A stretch of DNA of 64,000 nucleotides, taken from Methylobacterium oryzihabitans. GTDB taxonomy: Bacteria; Pseudomonadota; Alphaproteobacteria; Rhizobiales; Beijerinckiaceae. A program made the position numbers and the translations under genes. This document shows positions 1 through 11,733 of this stretch, one piece after another (the stretch's first letter is position 1; each line of letters opens with the position of its first letter). The notes beneath the pieces were generated by a model. The model ran no database searches. It saw only the letters and a list, made by a program, of their open reading frames with translations, and was not told the origin of the DNA. The DNA lies in contig NZ_SACP01000015.1 of NCBI RefSeq assembly GCF_004004555.2, positions 62,001 to 126,000 on the forward strand. Reading direction: 5' to 3'.

Positions 1-402
1 GAAGCCGACGTTGCCCGGGTTGATGCGGTACTTCGCCAGCGCCTCGGCGCAGGCCGGGTGGTCGGTGAGGAGCTTGTGGCCGATGTAGTGGAAGTCGCCG
101 ACCAGCGGCACGTGGACGCCGATGCGGTCGAGGCGCTCGCGGATGCGCGGCACGGCGGCGGCGGCCTCGTCGCGGTCGACGGTGATGCGCACGACCTCGG
201 ACCCGGCGCGGGCCAGCGCCGCGACCTGGGCGACCGTGCCGTCGATGTCGGCGGTGTCGGTGTTGGTCATCGACTGGACGACGACCGGGGCGCCGCCGCC
301 GATCGTCACCGCGCCCTCGCCCTCGCCGACGCGGACGCCGACGGTGCGGTGCCGGGGGGCGGGACCGGCGATCTCGGGGGCGGAGGCTTCCATGGCTTGC
401 AT
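1..402 (-). CDS. ispG: 4-hydroxy-3-methylbut-2-enyl diphosphate synthase, N-terminal part (cut by window edge)
   Basis: Makes HMBDP from MEcPP in the MEP isoprenoid pathway; family members are cytoplasmic 4Fe-4S enzymes. Only the first 134 codons lie in the window, so the C-terminal cysteine ligands cannot be checked. Visible features fit the IspG N-terminal TIM barrel: [14 protein letters not shown] near residues 40-53, then [20 protein letters not shown] and the end [11 protein letters not shown]. The start is the ATG at 400-402; a second in-frame ATG nine bases inside is possible. Bases 403-645, between this gene and the divergent phospholipase gene, hold both promoters but no motif I can name. 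Confidence 0.93.
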   Translation of the reverse strand, partial: MQAMEASAPEIAGPAPRHRTVGVRVGEGEGAVTIGGGAPVVVQSMTNTDTADIDGTVAQVAALARAGSEVVRITVDRDEAAAAVPRIRERLDRIGVHVPLVGDFHYIGHKLLTDHPACAEALAKYRINPGNVGF

Positions 403-645
403 CGGGCACCTTGAAGAACGGACGGTCGCGGCGGACTGGACCCGGCCTCGCGCCGTCGTAGCTGATCCTGCGTGCGTTCCACGTCAAGCACGCGACAGCA
501 CTGTCGAGAGGAACGCTTAAGGAACCGCTTGCCCGGATTTGCGCCCGGCCTCAAGCCCCCTGGCCCGAATTCGCGCCCTGAAGCCCCGCCGCGTCTTCGC
601 GCTGCAACATTGGATATCGCGCTGCGGCACCCCAGATGTGCCGGC

Positions 646-1776
646 ATGAGCGATTCCGTCCAATTCCCGATGATCGACCCGATCGCGCCGGCCCTCGACG
701 GGCCGACCCTCACCCGGGGCAACCCGGGTGCGATGCCCGCCCCGCTCGGCCGCAGCGGCTTCGTCGGCCCGCGGGCCGAGCGGACCGTCTCCCTGGCGCT
801 CCAGGGCGGCGGCGCCCACGGCGCCTTCACCTGGGGCGTCCTCGACGCCCTGCTGGAGGACGGCCGCCTCGCCTTCGAGGCGCTGACCGGCGCCAGCGCG
901 GGGGCGATGAACGCCGTCGTCCTCGCCGACGGCTGGATCAAGGGCGGGCCGGACGGCGCCCGCAGCCAACTCGAGGCGTTCTGGCGCGAGGTCAGCCTCG
1001 ATAGCGACCTGTCGGAGCCGCAGCAGGCGCTGGTCAGCGTCGTGCTGCAATTCTGGAAGCACACCCCGTTCGGCGCCTTCCTCAACGCGGTGGCGAGCCC
1101 CTACGACACCAATCCGCTCAACATCAACCCGCTGCGTCGCGCCCTGGTGCAGACGGTCGATTTCGAGGCTCTGCGGCGGGCCGACGCCGCCCACGTCTAC
1201 ATCTCGGCGACCAACGTCTGGACCGGCAAGATCGCGGTGTTCGACCGGCCCGACCTCACCCCCGACCACGTCATGGCCTCGGCCTGCCTGCCGACGGTGT
1301 TCCAGGCGGTCGAGATCGACGGCGTGCCGCACTGGGACGGCGGCTATCTCGGCAACCCGCCGCTCTATCCGCTCTACCGCGAGACCGAGACCCCCGACAT
1401 CCTGCTGATCCAGGTCAACCCGGTCGAGCGGCGCACGACCCCGCGCACGCCGTCCGAGATCCGCGACCGGCTCAACGAGATCACCTTCAACGGCAACCTG
1501 CTGCGCGAATTGCGGGCGATCGACTACGTCGACGGGCTGATCGCCGACGGCATCCTGGCGCTCGGCGCCAACCGCTACAAGCAGATCTACCTGCACCGCA
1601 TCGACGGAACCGGCCTGCTCGACGAGTACGGCGCCTCGACGAAGCTCAAGGCGCACTGGCCGTTCTTCCTGCGCCTGCGCGACGCCGGCCGCGAGGCCGG
1701 CAAGGCGTGGCTCGACGCACATTTCGCCGATGTCGGCGTGCGCGGCACGCTCGACCTGCGGGCGATGTACGAGTGA
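646..1776 (+). CDS. patatin-like phospholipase
   Basis: A predicted serine lipid acyl hydrolase of 376 residues. The oxyanion glycine motif GGGAHG is at 54-59, the nucleophile elbow GASAG has Ser84, and the catalytic Asp is in DGG at 231-233, so the Ser-Asp dyad is intact. No signal peptide is evident; it is probably cytosolic or peripherally membrane-bound. An upstream in-frame ATG at 472 would add 58 low-complexity Arg/Pro-rich residues, so I chose the ATG at 646; there is no strong ribosome-binding site. The TGA stop is also the first three bases of a perfect hairpin (repeat A, copy 1). The natural lipid substrate cannot be told from sequence. Confidence 0.9.
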   Translation: MSDSVQFPMIDPIAPALDGPTLTRGNPGAMPAPLGRSGFVGPRAERTVSLALQGGGAHGAFTWGVLDALLEDGRLAFEALTGASAGAMNAVVLADGWIKGGPDGARSQLEAFWREVSLDSDLSEPQQALVSVVLQFWKHTPFGAFLNAVASPYDTNPLNINPLRRALVQTVDFEALRRADAAHVYISATNVWTGKIAVFDRPDLTPDHVMASACLPTVFQAVEIDGVPHWDGGYLGNPPLYPLYRETETPDILLIQVNPVERRTTPRTPSEIRDRLNEITFNGNLLRELRAIDYVDGLIADGILALGANRYKQIYLHRIDGTGLLDEYGASTKLKAHWPFFLRLRDAGREAGKAWLDAHFADVGVRGTLDLRAMYE

Positions 1777-1902
1777 TACGGAATCCGGAAGATTGCTTCC
1801 GGATTCCGTATCATCAGCCCGCGCGGCGCAGAGCAAAGCTCTGCGCGCACCTGAGCGAAGCCGATCTCCGCATCGCGAAGCGATCCATCGGAAATCGTAT
1901 GA
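1774..1902 (+). repeat. repeat family A, copy 1 (two-hairpin palindromic element)
   Basis: Hairpin 1 has perfect 18-base arms, TGATACGGAATCCGGAAG at 1774-1791 and its complement at 1796-1813, with loop ATTG. Its TGA is the stop codon of the phospholipase gene. A short conserved linker (AGCCCGCGCGGCGC, then GAGCGAAGC) follows; here the linker carries an extra small palindrome, AGAGCAAAGCTCT. Hairpin 2 pairs GATCTCCG (1863-1870) with CGGAAATC (1889-1896), one mismatch, and ends in CGTATGAG. No U-run follows either hairpin, so this is not a standard intrinsic terminator. Confidence 0.85.
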
Positions 1903-1999
1903 GACCGATGGCCCAAGATGCCGACGCATCGGGCCATCGGCACAACGCATTCCCACAACTCGCCCTGGACGCGCTCACCTTTGAAGGACTTGCGCCTCT

Positions 2000-2043
2000 C
2001 CTCCCCGGCCGGTCCCGGGCTTGCCCGAGACCGGCCGGGGAGG
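2000..2043. terminator. strong GC hairpin between convergent genes
   Basis: Arms CCTCCCCGGCCGGTC (2000-2014) and the exact complement (2029-2043), with a second small stem CGGGC-TT-GCCCG in the loop. It lies between the 3' ends of the phospholipase gene (plus) and transketolase (minus). It lacks a T-run, so a terminator role is inferred from position and stability. It is compositionally like the repeat C hairpins elsewhere in the window. The rest of 2044-2165 holds more broken GC palindromes and no gene. Confidence 0.5.
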
Positions 2044-2165
2044 GGACAATGCACGCCCTCACCGTGGATGGGGCTTCTGCCAGCCCGCTCGGGAGAGGGG
2101 AGACGCGTCACGTCGTCTCCCCGGACGGCCGTGCGGACAACCGGGGAGGGCGGGACTGACGGTCC

Positions 2166-4241
<2,076 letters not shown>

Positions 4242-4269
4242 GTCCGGGGCCTCGTCGTCAATGCAGGCA

Positions 4270-6138
<1,869 letters not shown>

Positions 6139-6180
6139 GCCGTCACCCGATGCCCGATGGTACGGTCACCTAGGGGAGCG

Positions 6181-7380
6181 TCACGGCCGTTCCAGGTTTT
6201 CCGCGGCGGATCCCGGCGATCCCCGGGCGAAACGGGCGCTGGCGCGCAGGAAACGCACCGGATCGACGGGATCTCCGTCGATGCGGGTCTCGTAGTGCAG
6301 GTGCGGGGCGGTCGAGCGGCCGGTCGAGCCGACCCGCCCGACGACCTGCCCGGCGGCAACGCCCTGGCCGGGGGCGACGCCGATCGCCGAGAGATGGGCG
6401 TAGCGGGTGCTGATCCCGTGGCCGTGATCGACCTCGACCATGTTGCCGTAGCCGCCGGAATACTCCGCCGCGACGACGGTGCCGGCGGCGGCCGCGCGGG
6501 CGGCGGCGCCGTGCTCGGCGCGCAGGTCGACCCCGGTATGGAGCGCGAGCGCCCGGGTGAACGGGTCGGTGCGGTAGCCGTACAGGCTCGAGAGGCCGGC
6601 ATCGCCGTCGGTCGGGCGCCGGAGCGGCAGCGCCCGGACCGCCCGGCGCAGGGCGTCGAGGGCGCCGAGATCCACCTGCGCCGCGGCGACCGCGGCCTCG
6701 AACGGGCCGGTGCCGACCGCGACCAGCGGACCGCCGACGCCGCCCGGCCGCGGCGCGAAGCGGCCCGGATCGATCCCGGTCTCCGCCACCACCTCGCGCA
6801 GCCGGGCGAGCTCGCCGCGGTTGCGCCAGCGCAGGCGGTCGAGGGTGCGGGTCTGGCGGGCGGCGCTGTCGGCGATCGCGCCTTCGAGGCCGGCGATCCG
6901 CAGCGACAGGCCCGACGGCGCGCCGCGCTCGTCGCCGGCATCGCCGCGCAGGCCGAGCGGCTCGGACGACGGGACCGGAACCGGCTTCGGCTCGGCGGAC
7001 CGGGAAGGGCCGGGCAGGGGCGTGGGCGGCGCCTCGCCGGCGGGTTCGGCCAGCCCGAGCAGCATCTCCTGCCGGTTCTCCAGTTCGACCTGCCGGCTGG
7101 CGAGGTCGGCGACGCGGTGCTCGATGCCGTCCTGTTCGAGGAGCTTCTGGGTCGCGACCCGGTCGAGGCGGGCGCGCAGGGCGCTGACGCGCTCCTCGTA
7201 GGCGTATTGCGCCGCGCTCTGGCGCGCGACGAACCGGGCGAGCGCCTCGTCGTGGAAGACGATGAACCACGTCGCGGCGCCGGCCCAGGCGGACAGGAAC
7301 GCGAAGAGCAGGCCGGCCGCGACGATCGTGGCGCGGCTGACGGTCCAGCAGGACGGGGGAGGGGCGAGGGAAGCGGGCAT
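6181..7380 (-). CDS. membrane-anchored M23 family metallopeptidase (murein hydrolase-like)
   Basis: 399 residues: a short cytoplasmic N-terminus, one transmembrane helix at about 18-42, a predicted coiled coil at about 45-105, a Pro-rich linker, then a LytM/M23 domain. Zinc-site motifs are complete: HTGVD (His281, Asp285) and HLHYE (His360, His362). The domain should face the periplasm and cut or bind peptidoglycan. The coiled coil plus LytM layout resembles cell-shape and division factors of the family. The gene is probably first of the unit with GH15 and tkt; bases 7381-7872 upstream are filled with repeats. Confidence 0.9.
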   Translation of the reverse strand: MPASLAPPPSCWTVSRATIVAAGLLFAFLSAWAGAATWFIVFHDEALARFVARQSAAQYAYEERVSALRARLDRVATQKLLEQDGIEHRVADLASRQVELENRQEMLLGLAEPAGEAPPTPLPGPSRSAEPKPVPVPSSEPLGLRGDAGDERGAPSGLSLRIAGLEGAIADSAARQTRTLDRLRWRNRGELARLREVVAETGIDPGRFAPRPGGVGGPLVAVGTGPFEAAVAAAQVDLGALDALRRAVRALPLRRPTDGDAGLSSLYGYRTDPFTRALALHTGVDLRAEHGAAARAAAAGTVVAAEYSGGYGNMVEVDHGHGISTRYAHLSAIGVAPGQGVAAGQVVGRVGSTGRSTAPHLHYETRIDGDPVDPVRFLRASARFARGSPGSAAENLERP

Positions 7381-7445
7381 CGGGCGACTTCGACGGAATG
7401 CCCGATCCCACCGCGTTAAGGTTAACGTTCGGCGAATGCCGGGAC

Positions 7446-7512
7446 CTCATACGATTTTCGATCGATCGCTTCGCGATGCGAAAATCGGCTTCGCTCACGC
7501 GCCGCGCGGGCT
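7446..7512 (-). repeat. repeat family A, copy 2 (hairpin 2 and linker only)
   Basis: Read on the minus strand this is AGCCCGCGCGGCGC, GAGCGAAGC, then hairpin 2 with fully paired arms GATTTTCG and CGAAAATC around the conserved loop CATCGCGAAGCGAT, ending ATACGTATGAG-like. Plus-strand arm positions are 7453-7460 and 7479-7486. The first hairpin is absent. Both arms differ from the other copies in a way that preserves pairing. Confidence 0.8.
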
Positions 7513-7571
7513 TCTAAATAGAAACTGGCTCCAAGCGGTTGATTTTGCGGCCAAAGTTTTGAGCGCGGGAT

Positions 7572-7737
7572 CCCCTCTCCCGAGTGGGAGAGGGGTAGGG
7601 GCGATCGAAGATCGCGCGAGGGTGGAGACGGTGCCGGATCAGGCCACAACGGTCGAGGTGCGCAACTCGACGGTTCAGAATCATTGCGGAACCCGAGCCA
7701 CCCTCACCCCTGTCCCCTCTCCCACTCGGGAGAGGGG
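7572..7737. repeat. repeat family C: paired inverted GC hairpins
   Basis: Two 24-base blocks, 7572-7595 and 7714-7737, are exact reverse complements of each other. Each is itself a hairpin (CCCTCTCCC and GGGAGAGGG around GAGT or ACTC). They are joined by a partly symmetrical 118-base spacer containing GAGGGTGG and CCACCCTC. No coding potential is evident in 7381-7872; bases 7738-7835 show nothing recognisable. Confidence 0.8.
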
Positions 7738-7835
7738 GACCCGCGTTAGGGCGAAGACCGCCTTCCACGGCTGCAACGGGAGCAAAAAACCGACGCCCCG
7801 TTTCATCCGCAAGGGACGGCGAAGCCGGTGTGCAA

Positions 7836-7876
7836 CTGATACGGCCTTTGAACGAATCGTCCAAAAGCCGTATCAG
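7836..7876. repeat. hairpin on the dgoA stop codon (repeat A-like hairpin 1)
   Basis: Perfect 10-base arms CTGATACGGC (7836-7845) and GCCGTATCAG (7867-7876), extended inside by TTTG/CAAA. On the minus strand it begins with the TGA stop of dgoA (7873-7875), like repeat A copies 1 and 4 on their upstream genes. No U-run; a 3'-end-protecting or terminator-like role is inference. Confidence 0.7.
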
Positions 7877-8514
7877 AGCGCCGCGAGCAGCGCCCGCGCC
7901 TTGGCCAGGACCACCTCCGGGGTGTCGCCGGGCCGGTACAGCGACGAGCCGCAGCCGTAGCCGGCGGCCCCGGCGGCGCGCCAGGCCGGCAGGCTCGCGG
8001 CATCGACCCCGCCGACCGGCAGCAGCGGCGTGCCCGCCGGCAGCACCGCCTTCAGGGCGCGCAGCATCGGCGGCCCGCCGGCCTCGGCGGGAAACAGCTT
8101 GAGCGCGTCGGCGCCGGCATCGAGCAGGGCGAAGGCCTCCGCCGGGGTGAGGAAGCCCGGCATCGTCACGAGCCCGCGCGCCCGGGCGGCCCGCACCAGG
8201 GCCGGATCGGCGTGGGGCGTGACCATCACCCGCCCGCCGGCCTCGGCGAGGGCCGCGACCTCGGATTCGCGCCGCACCGTGCCGGCGCCGACCAGCGCCC
8301 GGTCGCCGAACCGGGCGGCGAGGCGGCGCACGCTCTCGAACGGCTCCGGCGAGTTGAGCGGCACTTCGAGGATCGCGATGCCGGCCCCGACCAGCGCGTC
8401 GCCGACCGCCTCGACCTCGTCCGGCCGCACGCCGCGCAGGATCGCCACCAGCGGGCAGCGCCCGAGCCATTCCGTCACGCCCATGTCCGTCACGCCCGTG
8501 TCCGTCAGGCCCAT
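7873..8514 (-). CDS. dgoA: 2-dehydro-3-deoxy-6-phosphogalactonate aldolase
   Basis: Splits KDPGal into pyruvate and glyceraldehyde 3-phosphate in the De Ley-Doudoroff galactonate route. 213 residues, a normal KDPG/KDPGal aldolase length. The catalytic Glu50 is in ILEVPLNSP and the Schiff-base Lys139 in DALKLFPAE; GGVDAASL and GYGCGSSLY contribute to the phosphate site. Its ATG (8512-8514) overlaps the dgoK stop by several bases, so the pair is translationally coupled. The first 16 residues are a fivefold-step repeat (GLTDT, GVTDM, GVTEW); the in-frame ATG at 8482-8484 could be the true start. Confidence 0.92.
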   Translation of the reverse strand: MGLTDTGVTDMGVTEWLGRCPLVAILRGVRPDEVEAVGDALVGAGIAILEVPLNSPEPFESVRRLAARFGDRALVGAGTVRRESEVAALAEAGGRVMVTPHADPALVRAARARGLVTMPGFLTPAEAFALLDAGADALKLFPAEAGGPPMLRALKAVLPAGTPLLPVGGVDAASLPAWRAAGAAGYGCGSSLYRPGDTPEVVLAKARALLAAL

Positions 8515-9383
8515 GCGATTCTCTCCCCGATCCGCGCCAGACCCTTCGCCGCCGCGTCGGCGTCGCCCGCCACCGCCTCGGCGCCGGCGAGCGCGATCGC
8601 CCGGCCGTAGAGCGCCATCAGCGGGCCGCTGCCGACGAGATGCACCGGGCCGGCCCCCGGCGGCAGCGAGGCCGCCACCTCGTGCCCGATCAGCAGGCCC
8701 GAGAGGTAACCCGCGCCGTCCGCCGGCGCGAGGCGGCCGAACAGCGCGAGGGCGCGGGCGCCGAACAGGTGGTGCAGCAATCCGCCGGGATCGCGGGCCC
8801 GGGCGACGCCGTCGTCGAAGGCCGCACCCGGCGCGGCCTCGCCCTCGATCATCCGCGCCAGGATGGTGTGGCCGCGCAGGGCCGCGAAGGCCTCGCCGGT
8901 CAGGCTGGTGGTGAAGCCGGCGATTCGCCCGCCCTCGACCCGCACCCACTTGGCGTGGCTGCCGGGCAGGCAGACCAGGGCGTCCTGCGCCCCGTCGAGG
9001 CCTCCGAACACCTGCACCTCCTCCCCGCGCATCACTTCCGGGATTCCGGCGGCGTCGTGGGCGCTGAGGCCGGGAACGAGGCGCAGCTCGGCGCCCTCGA
9101 ACGGGATCGGGACCACGCCGAGGGCGAGGTCGCCGAGGCCGGCCGGGCAGGGCAGGTACGGCGCCTCCTGCCAGCCCTGGCGGCTGCCGACCATGCCGGA
9201 GAGCAGGATCCGCCGCTCGCCCGCCGCGATCCAGTCGCCCGCCATCGCCCGCAGGGCGTCGGGAAACCCGCCGGGGGCGACGTGCAGGATGCCGCCGGCG
9301 CCCTCGCGGCGCTCCCGCACCGTGCCGTCGGGGTCCAGGCGGTAGGCCCTGGCAGAACTGGTGCCCCAGTCGATTCCGATCAT
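8505..9383 (-). CDS. dgoK: 2-dehydro-3-deoxygalactonokinase
   Basis: ATP-dependent phosphorylation of 2-keto-3-deoxygalactonate, feeding DgoA. 292 residues in the ASKHA kinase fold: N-terminal phosphate loop IGIDWGTSSARAY, then SGMVGSRQGW, LPGSHAKWV and a C-terminal VGSGPLMALYG adenosine-type motif. The start chosen is ATG 9381-9383 because it opens directly into the ATPase motif; earlier in-frame starts add a basic low-complexity tail. No galactonate dehydratase or transporter is nearby, so substrate supply must come from elsewhere. Confidence 0.93.
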   Translation of the reverse strand: MIGIDWGTSSARAYRLDPDGTVRERREGAGGILHVAPGGFPDALRAMAGDWIAAGERRILLSGMVGSRQGWQEAPYLPCPAGLGDLALGVVPIPFEGAELRLVPGLSAHDAAGIPEVMRGEEVQVFGGLDGAQDALVCLPGSHAKWVRVEGGRIAGFTTSLTGEAFAALRGHTILARMIEGEAAPGAAFDDGVARARDPGGLLHHLFGARALALFGRLAPADGAGYLSGLLIGHEVAASLPPGAGPVHLVGSGPLMALYGRAIALAGAEAVAGDADAAAKGLARIGERIAWA

Positions 9384-9482
9384 CCGCGTTCCTCGCACCG
9401 GCCCCGCGGTAGCCGATGGCGGCCGCCGCCGGAAGGGCCGTCCGCCTCCGCCGCGGTGGCGGCCGGACGGATTTGGGACAAT

Positions 9483-9496
9483 CTGGCAAACGCCAG
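9483..9496. promoter_or_regulatory. candidate operator in dgoK-lanM intergenic region
   Basis: Inverted repeat CTGGC-AAAC-GCCAG, about 100 bases upstream of dgoK and 122 upstream of lanM. GntR or IclR family regulators commonly control dgo genes through such palindromes, but no regulator gene is adjacent, so the assignment is speculative. Confidence 0.25.
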
Positions 9497-9617
9497 TGGT
9501 CAAGCCGCGGTCGATCCACTAAGCCGGGGCGTCCTTCCCGGTCCGGACCCGGTTCCGGTCGAGCGACCTCTCCCCGAGGCCGGCGGTTTCCGGCCATCGA
9601 CGACAGGAGCCAATCAC

Positions 9618-10040
9618 ATGACCCTCTCGCGGATCGGCGCCGCCGCGGCCCTGGTGGCCGGCATGGGCGTTCTGGGTGTTCTTCCGGCCGGTCAGGCGCT
9701 CGCGGCCCCGAAGGGCGCCGCCGCGGCGATCCAGGCCAACGACCCGGACAAGGACGGCACCCTCGACCTCGCCGAGGTCAAGGCCGCGGCCACCGCGCTG
9801 TTCGCGAGCCTCGACCCCGACAAGGACGGCACCCTCGACGCCAAGGAGCTGAAGGGCCGCGTCTCGGCCAAGGAGCTGAAGGCCGCCGATCCGGACAAGG
9901 ACGGCACGATCGACCAGCCCGAGTTCCTGGCGATCGTCGAGGCCCGCTTCCAGGCCGCCGACCCGGACAACGACGGCACCGTCGACGCCAAGGAGCTGTC
10001 CTCGAAGAAGGGCCGCGCGCTGCTGAAGGTCATCCAGTAG
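9618..10040 (+). CDS. lanM: lanmodulin, periplasmic lanthanide-binding EF-hand protein
   Basis: 140 residues. A signal peptide covers about 1-30 (cleavage probably after ALA). Four EF-hands start at residues 42, 66, 91 and 115, a 24/25/24 spacing identical to that of Methylorubrum extorquens lanmodulin. Each loop has proline at position 2 and aspartate at position 9 (DPDKDGTLDLAE, DPDKDGTLDAKE, DPDKDGTIDQPE, DPDNDGTVDAKE); Pro2 is the family hallmark that separates lanmodulin from calcium EF-hand proteins. All four loops begin with Asp, whereas I recall the fourth loop of the M. extorquens protein beginning with Asn. Start ATG has AGGAG nine bases upstream. Its known role is high-affinity lanthanide binding in the periplasm of methylotrophs. 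Confidence 0.95.
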   Translation: MTLSRIGAAAALVAGMGVLGVLPAGQALAAPKGAAAAIQANDPDKDGTLDLAEVKAAATALFASLDPDKDGTLDAKELKGRVSAKELKAADPDKDGTIDQPEFLAIVEARFQAADPDNDGTVDAKELSSKKGRALLKVIQ

Positions 10041-10054
10041 AGACGATGGCCGAC

Positions 10055-10082
10055 GGCGGCCGGGCGGAAGCGCCCGGCCGCC
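10055..10082 (+). terminator. lanM terminator hairpin
   Basis: Perfect 12-base arms GGCGGCCGGGCG and CGCCCGGCCGCC around GAAG, starting 15 bases after the lanM stop. No T-run follows. Confidence 0.7.
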
Positions 10083-10129
10083 GGCCCGACCGACGATCCG
10101 GCCCGGGGGCCGACCCCACGGCAAGGTTC

Positions 10130-10145
10130 CATAAGACATCTTATG
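10130..10145. promoter_or_regulatory. palindrome upstream of the SCO-like gene
   Basis: CATAAGA-CA-TCTTATG, perfect 7-base arms in an otherwise G+C-rich 270-base gap, about 165 bases before the next start codon. The AT-rich palindrome suggests an operator or promoter element; the protein is unknown. The remainder of 10083-10309 shows no gene. Confidence 0.35.
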
Positions 10146-10309
10146 CGAATCGCGGGTGTAGGCGCAAAGTTAGAACGTCCCACCCGAGCCGCCGCTCAGA
10201 GGCTTGTTTCGCCGCAGATTTTTGTCGCGGAACCGGCTACCACTTTCGCGAAATCTGCTGAGCCGGACCGGGTCGGGCCGGCCGATCCGGTGCCGGTGGA
10301 GACGCGACG

Positions 10310-11110
10310 ATGGGTGTTCGGCGGGACATGGCCGTCGTCGCCGGGCTGCTGATGCCGATGATGCTCGGCGGCCTCGGCCCGGCGGGCGCCCTGACCCGCA
10401 ACGACCTGTCGGGCGTCGGCCTCGCGCCCGGCCCGGCCGCCAGGGCACCGCTCGGGGCCCGTTTCACCGAGGCGCTCGGCGGGCGCGGCGCGACCCTGGC
10501 CGAGGCCGTCGCCGGCCGGCCGTCGCTGCTGCTGCCGGTGGATTATGCCTGCCGCAACGTCTGCGATCCGATGCTGTCGGTGGGCGCGGCCGCGCTCGTC
10601 GCGTCCGGTCTGGCGCCGGGGACGGAGTTCCGCCTCGTCACTCTCGGCCTCGCTCCCGTCGACGAGAGCGCGACCGCACGCACGATGGTGTCGGAGCAGG
10701 TCGGCGCGACGGGATTGCTCGACGCGACCGCGGTGCTGACCGGCGGCGGCGAGGCCGTGGCGGCGGTGACGGGGGCGATCGGCTACCGCTACCGCCACGA
10801 CCCGGAAACCGGGAGCTACGCCCATCCCGCCGGCGGCGTGGTGCTGACGCCGGACGGACGGGTCGCCCGGGTGATCTCGCCGCTCGCGATGACGCCGCGG
10901 GACCTGCGCCTCGCCCTGGTCGAGGCCGGCGAGGGCCGGGTCGGCAGCCTCGCCGACCGCCTCGTGCTGCTGTGCTACGGCTTCGATCCGAAACAGGGCG
11001 TCTACACGCCGCTGATCCGCCGGATCCTCGCGGCGGCCGGTGCCGCCACGGTGGCGGGCATCGCCGTGCTGGTCCTCGTGCTCCACCGCCGCACCCGGGC
11101 GGCGGGGTGA
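10310..11110 (+). CDS. SCO1/SenC-family protein, membrane anchored
   Basis: 266 residues: an N-terminal hydrophobic segment (about 7-28) that may be a signal peptide, a thioredoxin-fold SCO domain, and a C-terminal transmembrane helix (about 239-259) followed by a basic tail. The copper-ligand triad of SCO proteins appears present: CRNVC (Cys81, Cys85) and His172 in YAHPAGGVVLTPDG. Family members deliver copper to cytochrome oxidase CuA or act as thiol-disulfide proteins. There are no oxidase genes nearby, so the partner is unknown. A second ATG lies 18 bases downstream. The stop is only two bases from the fliJ 3' end on the other strand. Confidence 0.82.
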   Translation: MGVRRDMAVVAGLLMPMMLGGLGPAGALTRNDLSGVGLAPGPAARAPLGARFTEALGGRGATLAEAVAGRPSLLLPVDYACRNVCDPMLSVGAAALVASGLAPGTEFRLVTLGLAPVDESATARTMVSEQVGATGLLDATAVLTGGGEAVAAVTGAIGYRYRHDPETGSYAHPAGGVVLTPDGRVARVISPLAMTPRDLRLALVEAGEGRVGSLADRLVLLCYGFDPKQGVYTPLIRRILAAAGAATVAGIAVLVLVLHRRTRAAG

Positions 11111-11114
11111 GGGA

Positions 11115-11522
11115 TCAGGCGCGGGCGCGGCCGAGCCCGATCGCGTCCATGCCGGCCTGATCGCGGGCGGTCTCGGCGGCGCGCTCGGCGCTGCGCTCGC
11201 GATCCTCGAGGATCTCGACCTTCTTCAGTTCCTCGAAGGCGTCCGCGAGGGCGGCCTTGGCCTCCTCGAGCTGGGTCTCGAGTTCGGCGGCGGAGCGGCG
11301 CAGGTTGTCGCGGCGCTGGGCGGCGGCGCGGGCGTAGGTCGGGTAGGCGAAGTGGGCCGGGTCCGAGATGCCGGCGCGCTGCTCCTCCTGGCCGATCTCG
11401 CGGTCGAGGTCGGCGCCCATCCGGGCGAAATCCGCCACCATCGACTCGATCTGGGCGACGCGCCGCCGCTTCTCGTCGACCTGGAAGCGGCGCAGCCGGA
11501 TGAGCGTATCCCGCGATTTCAT
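11115..11522 (-). CDS. fliJ: flagellar export protein FliJ-like
   Basis: 135 residues, almost all predicted coiled coil rich in Ala, Glu, Arg and Lys, starting MKSRDTLIRLRRFQVDEKRRR, which is typical of alphaproteobacterial FliJ. It would bind the ATPase FliI and escort export chaperones at the flagellar type III gate. It lies just downstream of fliI on the same strand, with a 211-base gap containing an inverted repeat. The assignment rests on coiled-coil pattern, size and neighbour, since FliJ sequences diverge strongly. The ATG at 11520-11522 is preferred over an upstream in-frame start. Confidence 0.82.
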   Translation of the reverse strand: MKSRDTLIRLRRFQVDEKRRRVAQIESMVADFARMGADLDREIGQEEQRAGISDPAHFAYPTYARAAAQRRDNLRRSAAELETQLEEAKAALADAFEELKKVEILEDRERSAERAAETARDQAGMDAIGLGRARA

Positions 11523-11656
11523 CGTCGTCACTCCACGCCATCGCAACGGTGGCGAGGCCGGAACCGCCACGGCGCAGCCTCGCGAGGGCGCCGCCGGCAG
11601 CCTGCCGGACCGGCCGCGTCGCGGCTGCGCCGGGTGACGGCGCGGGCCTCAAGCAT

Positions 11657-11689
11657 CATTCGCCGAACCGGTCACCGTTTCGGCGAATG
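11657..11689 (-). promoter_or_regulatory. inverted repeat between fliI and fliJ
   Basis: CATTCGCCGAA (11657-11667) and TTCGGCGAATG (11679-11689) are exact complements with an 11-base spacer. It lies 45 bases after the fliI stop and 135 before fliJ. It could be an intercistronic terminator or attenuator, or an operator for fliJ; no T-run is present. Confidence 0.4.
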
Positions 11690-11733
11690 AGGCAGGAACA
11701 GGGATCCAAGCGGAGCTGCCCGTGCAACTCCGC

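Noticed and set aside
472..645. Upstream in-frame start for the phospholipase gene
   Set aside because: Adds 58 Arg/Pro-rich residues without family similarity and overlaps the probable divergent promoter of ispG.
1774..1813. Repeat A hairpin 1 as a rho-independent terminator
   Set aside because: No T-run follows, and in copy 4 the downstream gene lpxK must be read through the element.
7513..7871. Small plus-strand frames in the repeat-rich gap before dgoA
   Set aside because: They run through inverted repeats and lack a plausible start context or any recognisable domain.
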